A stretch of 35,380 bases of DNA from Isosphaeraceae bacterium (GTDB lineage Bacteria > Planctomycetota > Planctomycetia > Isosphaerales > Isosphaeraceae): NCBI GenBank assembly GCA_021324445.1, contig JAJPJC010000314.1, forward strand, positions 1-35,380. The letters are read 5' to 3'. This document shows, in pieces, positions 30,901-35,380 of the stretch. A model generated the notes under the pieces. The model saw only the letters and a program-made list of their open reading frames with translations. It was not told the origin of the DNA and searched no databases. Position 1 is the stretch's first letter. The number at the start of each line of letters is the position of its first letter. A program made the position numbers and the translations under genes.

Positions 30901-31983
30901 CAGGGCCTCGGCGGGGACCACCCAGGCCGGGCGGCCCGACTCCGCCAGCGGCGATCGGCCGGAGGCCAACGGCCGGCGGCCGCGCGACCGGGTCAGGTCG
31001 ACCGAGTCGACCTCGACCTCGCGGCCGCGGTTCTCTCCAGGCGGTCCGGTCCGGGGCTCGACCGCGGGCGCCCGCGGGTCCAGCACCAGCAGGGCCATGC
31101 GACGGACCGCGGCATTGGTCACCGCCACCGGTTTGCGCCGTCGGATCAGCCTGCCCAGCCGCGAGCCGTCGCGGCCAGCCGGCTCCCAGCTCGCGCGGAT
31201 CTCCAGTACATACATCCCCTCGGTCCGCGGCACCGGCAAACTCCAGGTCCGCACCGGCGGCTCGCGCCGATTCGCCGGCACCACCTCGCGCAGCTCATAA
31301 CGCTGGGGCGCCTCGCCCTCATGCACGGGGCGCAGGACGGCCGTCGCACGCAGCGCGACCGTGGCGGCCTCGGGCCAGAGGATGTTGAAGGTGATCGACA
31401 CCGGGATCTCAGCCCCCGGCGCCACGATGCCGTCATTGCCCAGTCGACCCAGGTCGATGGCCAGCGCATCCCAGGGGAGCCGCTCCACGGCCACGGTCAA
31501 CCGGGCCGGAGCCGGTGTCTGGTGCGGCCGCTCCAGGATCGCCGCGATGGGGACGCTCACCACTTGATCACCGCCCCGCACGACCAGCCGAGCCTCCAAG
31601 GGGGCCTCGATCCGGGCGCGAACCCGCCCCTGCGGATCCGTCCCCAACCGCCAGGTCCCTTCCGGACCCGGTCCGGACCGCCTTCGCCTGTCCAGCTCCG
31701 GCGCACCCTCCGGCGGCCAGGCCAGGGCCTCGATCACCCGCCCTTCGCTCACTTCCAGGACGAGTTCCGGATCGGATTCCGCACCCGTGACCCCCGCCGA
31801 AACCGCCTGCGGAGCCGTCGTCCCCGCCGAGGGCGACAGGCTCCAGCTCAGCTCGACCGTCAGTCGGACCGGCTCACCGGCTGGCGCCCGAACCTCCGGC
31901 GGCCGTTCCGGCGGCGCGGCCACCGCGGTCCCCGCCAGGAACGCACCGCAGAACGCCAGGACGTTGCGCCACTCCCTGCGCAT
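27919..31983 (-). CDS. Giant exported protein of unknown function, glycosidase-like centre
   Basis: A 1354-residue protein. Signal peptide: RNVLAFCGAFLAGTAVAA, with cleavage near residue 22. Residues about 30-400 are Pro/Arg/Glu-rich and beta-like. About residues 510-700 read LGLYLNGPRALDPFGGDP, then YCGATAVVVPEDLADRSW and AYHPLHPEVRQAMKRRVAAA, which suggest a family-10-type glycoside hydrolase-like TIM barrel, but catalytic residues were not confirmed. About 1160-1265 (NPHTGQASLRL ... GVLWIDDLHIAS) look like a carbohydrate-binding jelly roll. The start at 31983 was chosen because the signal peptide begins there; an in-frame ATG 18 codons earlier gives a charged extension. I do not recognise the whole architecture. 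Confidence 0.75.
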   Translation of the reverse strand: MRREWRNVLAFCGAFLAGTAVAAPPERPPEVRAPAGEPVRLTVELSWSLSPSAGTTAPQAVSAGVTGAESDPELVLEVSEGRVIEALAWPPEGAPELDRRRRSGPGPEGTWRLGTDPQGRVRARIEAPLEARLVVRGGDQVVSVPIAAILERPHQTPAPARLTVAVERLPWDALAIDLGRLGNDGIVAPGAEIPVSITFNILWPEAATVALRATAVLRPVHEGEAPQRYELREVVPANRREPPVRTWSLPVPRTEGMYVLEIRASWEPAGRDGSRLGRLIRRRKPVAVTNAAVRRMALLVLDPRAPAVEPRTGPPGENRGREVEVDSVDLTRSRGRRPLASGRSPLAESGRPAWVVPAEALIEPSRRDRLRGWLLRSGAESSQLDPANPSGLAWSAVGLKVAHPDRPHRLTIKVKGGEPAALGVALIEAGDGRPGRAPRVLLDACASGPPVLLNGPPVAFNWLVWPGSPEVALVLVNRDPNAAVRMGSVALTELEDVPAGPVVHEPDTPATRVLGLYLNGPRALDPFGGDPATGDMLATAVNLGKYLAYCGATAVVVPEDLADRSWRRALDGQADEDATGPDRLEVLRRVLGRQGCSLWLELAFDGPGALPGLPPPDSAEALRRGLVRLDGRGQADGPAYHPLHPEVRQAMKRRVAAALARCRTAIPAARTSAGLLIRMGPGPTLLGTPETGVDDATFERFVRETFSPETARAVPGLEAGDPDRFAARLRYLAGVGRMPWLTWRSRAVAALYAELAAAAEAAVPGAVLAVVTPGLDGGPAGVAARRVDLAGLDPSQAWRSVGLDLRAWPQSPLSPLLLRGVALSSDALAHDLATSPDLDAIVATRANRGLLLRVDAGDATPAVASAPAHAEPSAIPAAAGAPAGEGGTPRGPAVCLKALPLGDGSAADEPLGHALAALDAQFVFLAAEAVAGHEERMGRFASVLRALPAWPARPLGPAADPHGLPFGIAVRRMEDPAQTYLAIANDSPYPIRLACLLQAPTAAPVDDLGRGLRLAPVPEPGGRNLVLDLLPFGVAAIRVGAPKVQVASLTPYPSEAVRTGMEAQFRELSTQLARLNRGLASAAAEPSNPGFEPGAEAHPRTDPVDSPPPLREPAEHALTAGGGTNLGDLVVGWHLERPHAGVRDGAGNGSSTAAIAIDRENPHTGQASLRLTAPVASTSVACDPFLPDAQSSLTIQAFFRSAPVEATVRVWIEGEAGGQPYVRRSELSVPTDWVGLAVRASDLPPGGLDSARLRFEMMTPGVLWIDDLHIASDPAAKSVRLNARRTLLEALQAYREQRYADFARLAASHWVKPLGTPASARMARAADRSSKPAAAAGRGSDAAASALPPDRQLR

Positions 31984-32438
31984 GAGTCCAGAGCCGTCCC
32001 TTCGACCGAGTTCCGTGCCCTGTCCCTCGACTCGCATCCATGCAAGCCGAGGCCGCAGGCAGTCTTCGACCGAGCCAACCCACGCGTCTGACGTGCTCGC
32101 GGGTTTCGTCCCAGACCTTCCCCCGAAGCTCCATCGGCGGATTTGGCCCCGGACTTCAAGGAGTTTTCCGAAAAACCGGCAAGATCCCGATAATCGTCAA
32201 GATCAACACGCTCGAACCCATCATGGAGTCACGACAGCTTCTGACCAAACAGCCGACCAACGATGTGGGGCCCACCGCCGCGCTTCCCTATCCGGCGCGA
32301 CCGTTGGGAGCCTCAGCCCTGGTGCGACCGGCGAGGCGTTCCGGATCAACAGGGAGGGTGGCGCGAGTCGAAATGATTCTCGGAGATTCGGAAGCGGTGC
32401 CCGGAACACGGAGACACCCAAGAGGGGAGGACGAGGCG
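31984..32438. other. Divergent intergenic region of 455 nt
   Basis: Between the giant exported protein (minus) and the TolC-type gene (plus). An AT-richer patch at 32161-32200 contains GATAAT (32189-32194), 5 of 6 to a -10 box, with a poor -35 (TTCCGA) 17 nt upstream, possibly driving the efflux genes. The plus frame remains open through the region into the TolC gene, but no ribosome-binding site or family similarity supports coding there. No repeat element was recognised. Confidence 0.4.
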
Positions 32439-33851
32439 ATGACACGAATGTCTCAGTTCGTGGTCGTACTCGGAGTCGGTCTGGGTGTGGGGACGGGCCG
32501 GCTCGCTCCGGGAGAGGATCTCGGTCAGGCCTGGGACATCGCCTTGCGGGTCAATGCCCAGTTGCAGTCGCAGCGCGCCGAGGCGGTCGCGGCAGGGCTG
32601 AACCTGGCGGCGGCGCGCTCGGCGCGGCTGCCGAGCGTGCGGACGTACACGTTCAATGCCTTCCTGACGGTCACGCCGGAGACCAGTCTCTCGTCGTTCT
32701 TCGGATCCGCCAAGGGAGGCACCGGGAGCGGCAGCGCTCTCCCCGGCGTCCCGCCGCTGGCGCCGATCTTCCTTGGCTCCGGGCAGCGGGACCTGCCGGC
32801 CTCGCTCACGTTTGCCAGTCTGCCCCTGTACACCGGCGGTCGGATCCTGCGGAACATCGACGCGGCGGGCGCCCAGCTCGGCGCCCAGAGGAGCGAGGAG
32901 TTCCGCACAGCCCTGGACCTGAAGTTGACCGTGGCTGAGGCTTACGTGGGAGTCCTCCGCGCGCGAAAGAACCTGGAGGTCGCCCGGAGCAACGTGGAGC
33001 AGCTCAGGTCCTTCGCGCGGGACGTACGGAACCGTCGCGAGCAGGGCCTGGCGATCCGCAGCGACGAGCTGGCCGCCGAGGTCTCGCTGGCCAACGGCCA
33101 GCTCGCCGAGATCCAGGCGCGGACGGCGCTGGAGGCCGCGTGGGCGACCTACAACCGCTACCTCTGCCGGCCCTTGACCGAGGTCGTGGACCTGGACGAG
33201 TTGACCGTCGTACCCGCGACGGCGGACTGGAAGCACCTGGCCGACCAGGCGATCCGGGACGCCGCGACGTCGGTAGCGGGCAACGAAGACGAGGTCCGCG
33301 ACCTGACCCAACGCGCGCTGGGCGACCGGCCGGAGCTGGCCGCACTGGCCGAGCAGGCCCGGGCCCTGCGCGCCCAGGCCGACGTGACCCGGGCGGGGAT
33401 CAAGCCCCAGGTCAGCTTCTCAATGGGCTTCGTCTACCTGGGCAGCAAGAACCTCGTCCCCCAGGGGATCGGGGCGGCGACGTTCCTGGCCGACTGGACG
33501 ATCACCGACAGCGGCGCGTCGCGCCGTCGGGCCGCCGCCCAGCGGCAGCAGGAGCTGGCCACCCTCCGACGCCGGGCCGACACCGCCGCTGACATCGCCT
33601 TGCAGGTCCGCACCCGATGGCTGGACCTCCAGCAAGCCCGCCGCCGCATCCCCGTGGCCCGATTGGCCATCGCCCAGGCCGAGGAAAACATCCACGTCGT
33701 CACCGACCGCTACCGCCAGCAGTTGAGCACCTACACCGAGGTCCTCGACGCCGAAACCCGCCGGATCCAATCGCTCACTAACTTCTACGATGCCATCTAC
33801 GACGAGAACCTCGCCGCATTTCGCCTCCACCGCGCCGTCGGCGACCTCTGA
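32439..33851 (+). CDS. TolC-family outer membrane channel protein
   Basis: A 470-residue outer membrane efflux protein. Signal-like N-terminus MTRMSQFVVVLGVGLGVGTG. Two OEP repeats follow: the first has LRVNAQLQSQRAEAVAAGLN, the beta part LPASLTFASLPLYTGGRI and the coiled helix LDLKLTVAEAYVGVLRARKN. The second has ALGDRPELAALAEQARALRA, FLADWTITDSGASRRRAAAQ and RYRQQLSTYTEVLDAETRRI. This is typical TolC architecture and length. AGAGGGGAGG lies 8 nt before the ATG. It is 122 nt upstream of a periplasmic adaptor gene on the same strand, so the two form an efflux system. Confidence 0.92.
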   Translation: MTRMSQFVVVLGVGLGVGTGRLAPGEDLGQAWDIALRVNAQLQSQRAEAVAAGLNLAAARSARLPSVRTYTFNAFLTVTPETSLSSFFGSAKGGTGSGSALPGVPPLAPIFLGSGQRDLPASLTFASLPLYTGGRILRNIDAAGAQLGAQRSEEFRTALDLKLTVAEAYVGVLRARKNLEVARSNVEQLRSFARDVRNRREQGLAIRSDELAAEVSLANGQLAEIQARTALEAAWATYNRYLCRPLTEVVDLDELTVVPATADWKHLADQAIRDAATSVAGNEDEVRDLTQRALGDRPELAALAEQARALRAQADVTRAGIKPQVSFSMGFVYLGSKNLVPQGIGAATFLADWTITDSGASRRRAAAQRQQELATLRRRADTAADIALQVRTRWLDLQQARRRIPVARLAIAQAEENIHVVTDRYRQQLSTYTEVLDAETRRIQSLTNFYDAIYDENLAAFRLHRAVGDL

Positions 33852-33973
33852 AACCCGTCCGGGCGGGCGGCACGCCACTTGCGGAATTCCCACTCCCAGA
33901 ACCTTCGTTCGAGGGACTGCCGCGCTCAGGAGGTCAGCCAAGCCGCTCCGGGTTCGGGACGGCTCCATCATCC

Positions 33974-35380
33974 ATGATTGAGCACGCTGGGACGACACAA
34001 GTGGACGTCACCCCGAACGGCAACGACGACGTTGCGAACCAGAGTGGGCAGCGCAGCTCGCGGAACGGGAACGGCCGGCCGTTGGGCTATCCGGTCGATT
34101 CCCAGGTCGTGGCCGACCCCGGCGGCACGCGCATCCTGTTCGAAGGGCACCCGGCGTTCCCCAAATCGCAACGGCCCCGGCGTCACTGGCTGCGCTGGAT
34201 TGTCCTGGGAGGGATCGTGGCGGCGATCCTCGTGGCGGGCGTCTCCTTCGGCGTTCCGTATGTGCGGCAGGCCCTGGAGACGGTCTCCACCGATGACGCG
34301 TTCGTGGCCGGACACATCACCCACGTCAGTCCCCGGATCGAGGGCGTGGTGACGGCGGTGTGGGTCGAGCAGGACGACCGCGTCGCGGCCGGCCAGATAC
34401 TGGTCCAACTCGACCGAGAGCCGTACCAGTTGGCCGTCGACCAGGCCGCGGCGGCGTTGCAAGAGGCCGAGGCCAACCTGGTCCAGGCGCACGCGCAGGC
34501 GCGGGCCCAGATCGCGCAGGCGCGCGGGGCGTATTACCGCAAGAAGAACGCCCAGGAGACCGTGCGGCAGCAGGTCGCGACCTTGAGAGCCCAGTTCGCC
34601 ACGCTCAAGAGCAGGCAGGCGAGCCTGGAGCTGGCGCGGAATAATCTCCGGCGGGGCGAGCAACTCCTGCCGAGCGGAGGCATCAGCAAGGAAGAGCTCG
34701 ACCAGCGGAACCACATGCTGAAAGTTGCCCTTGAGCAGGAGAAGGAGGCGTGGGCCGCCATCCAGCGGACGCGCGCCGCCCTCGGCCTGGCGGCCGACGT
34801 CCCCGATCCGCTGGCGATCCCCAGGGACCTGGAGGTGCAGCAGTCGACCGTCCAGACGGCCGTCTCGGACGTGGCGGCCGACCTGGCCCAGGTCGGCATC
34901 CGGATCAACCCCAAGGATGCCGCGCAGGCCCAGGCGTTCGAGGATTTCCTCCGGCCCACGGGGAGCCGATCGGCCGGCGAGGGCCTGGAGGCGGCCGTCG
35001 AGCAGGCCCCGGCGGTCCAGGTCGCGCGGGCGGCCGTGGCGCGGACGCGCCGCCAGCTCGAGGACGCCCAGCTCCGCCTGCGCTACACCGAAATCCGTTC
35101 CGAGGTCGCCGGCACCATCCAGGATCGCTCGGTCCACCCGGGAACCCGCGTCGAGCCGGGTCAGACCTTGCTCTCCATCCGGCCGGACGAAGTCTGGGTC
35201 GAGGCCAACTACAAGGAGACGCAGTTGCGCTTCATCCGGATCGGCCATCCGGTGGACCTCTATGTCGACGCCTACCCGGGCCGGGTCTTCCGGGGCCGCG
35301 TGGCGGGATTCAGCCCGGGGACCGGCCTGTCAGAGTCGCTGCTGCCGCCCCAGAACGCCACCGGCAATTATGTGAAAGTC
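33974..35380 (+). CDS. EmrA/HlyD-family periplasmic adaptor (3' end cut by window)
   Basis: 469 codons to the window edge with no stop. An N-terminal cytoplasmic tail of about 75 residues is followed by one membrane span (WIVLGGIVAAILVAGVSFGV), then the adaptor signature STDDAFVAGHITHVSPRIEG, VEQDDRVAAGQILVQLD and EPYQLAVDQAAAALQEAEAN. A long alpha-helical hairpin runs about 150-330, and the lipoyl/beta-barrel return reads RYTEIRSEVAGTIQDRSVHP and WVEANYKETQLRFIRIGHPV. This matches EmrA-type adaptors, which usually pair with an EmrB-like MFS pump; that gene would lie beyond the window. No clear Shine-Dalgarno; the start is the first ATG of the frame after the TolC gene. Confidence 0.9.
   Translation, partial: MIEHAGTTQVDVTPNGNDDVANQSGQRSSRNGNGRPLGYPVDSQVVADPGGTRILFEGHPAFPKSQRPRRHWLRWIVLGGIVAAILVAGVSFGVPYVRQALETVSTDDAFVAGHITHVSPRIEGVVTAVWVEQDDRVAAGQILVQLDREPYQLAVDQAAAALQEAEANLVQAHAQARAQIAQARGAYYRKKNAQETVRQQVATLRAQFATLKSRQASLELARNNLRRGEQLLPSGGISKEELDQRNHMLKVALEQEKEAWAAIQRTRAALGLAADVPDPLAIPRDLEVQQSTVQTAVSDVAADLAQVGIRINPKDAAQAQAFEDFLRPTGSRSAGEGLEAAVEQAPAVQVARAAVARTRRQLEDAQLRLRYTEIRSEVAGTIQDRSVHPGTRVEPGQTLLSIRPDEVWVEANYKETQLRFIRIGHPVDLYVDAYPGRVFRGRVAGFSPGTGLSESLLPPQNATGNYVKV

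Noticed and set aside
30052..32091. 679-codon plus-strand frame antisense to the giant exported protein
   Set aside because: Low-complexity Arg/Gln/Gly composition typical of antisense frames; the minus strand has a signal peptide and structured domains.

Overview
The window is high-GC DNA (roughly two thirds G+C by eye) from a bacterium that is almost certainly a planctomycete, probably an Isosphaeraceae relative. The reasons are two adjacent DUF1559 prepilin-type proteins, a twin-arginine DUF1501 protein, a type II secretion-like pseudopilin cluster, very large secreted proteins, and many dispersed hairpin repeats in gene spacers. The species assignment is inference; no 16S gene is present.

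Layout. 1-756 (minus): creatininase-family amidohydrolase, cut by the window edge. 1088-1160 (minus): tRNA-Arg(TCG). 1695-9109 (plus): a secretion/pilus-like cluster of three tandem GspF/PilC-type membrane proteins, two prepilin-like proteins, a GspK/PilX-like protein and two DUF1559 proteins. The spacers, and one coding leader, carry nested inverted repeats. 9253-11838 (plus): a large secreted C45-type hydrolase. 11846-16009 (minus): HIT protein and the alpha ribosomal operon, read rpmJ-rpsM-rpsK-rpsD-rpoA-rplQ-HIT, with unusually long, repeat-bearing spacers. 16134-18049 (minus): YqeY-like protein and DUF1501 protein. 18212-19606 (plus): a PPOx-fold flavoprotein-like protein and a HAD-IIA phosphatase. 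19681-23837 (minus): gatC-gatA-[HEPN protein-unknown protein]-gatB, the tRNA-dependent amidotransferase with two extra genes between gatA and gatB. 24114-25424 (plus): glmU. 25455-25981 (minus): two tandem paralogous small HTH-like proteins sharing a WGH...YGxGP tail. 26034-26926 (minus): two overlapping broken genes with three lesions between them. 27059-27829 (minus): TIM-barrel sugar isomerase. 27919-31983 (minus): a 1354-residue exported protein of unknown function. 32439-35380 (plus): TolC-type outer membrane protein and EmrA/HlyD-type periplasmic adaptor, the start of an efflux operon cut by the window edge.

How the genes work together. The plus-strand cluster at 1.7-9.1 kb looks like the membrane platform and pseudopilins of a type II secretion/type IV pilus-like machine whose ATPase is not in the window. 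The minus-strand blocks at 12-16 kb and 19.7-23.8 kb are translation genes: ribosome, RNA polymerase alpha subunit, and Gln/Asn-tRNA amidation. The right end is a tripartite efflux system.

The most unusual signal is a shared hairpin architecture. Several spacers (2783-2829, 3930-3988, 6977-7201) contain inverted repeats whose arms are themselves palindromic, with loops that co-vary between arms. Other inverted repeats sit inside the ribosomal operon, between gatC and gatA, and inside the coding leader of a prepilin gene.
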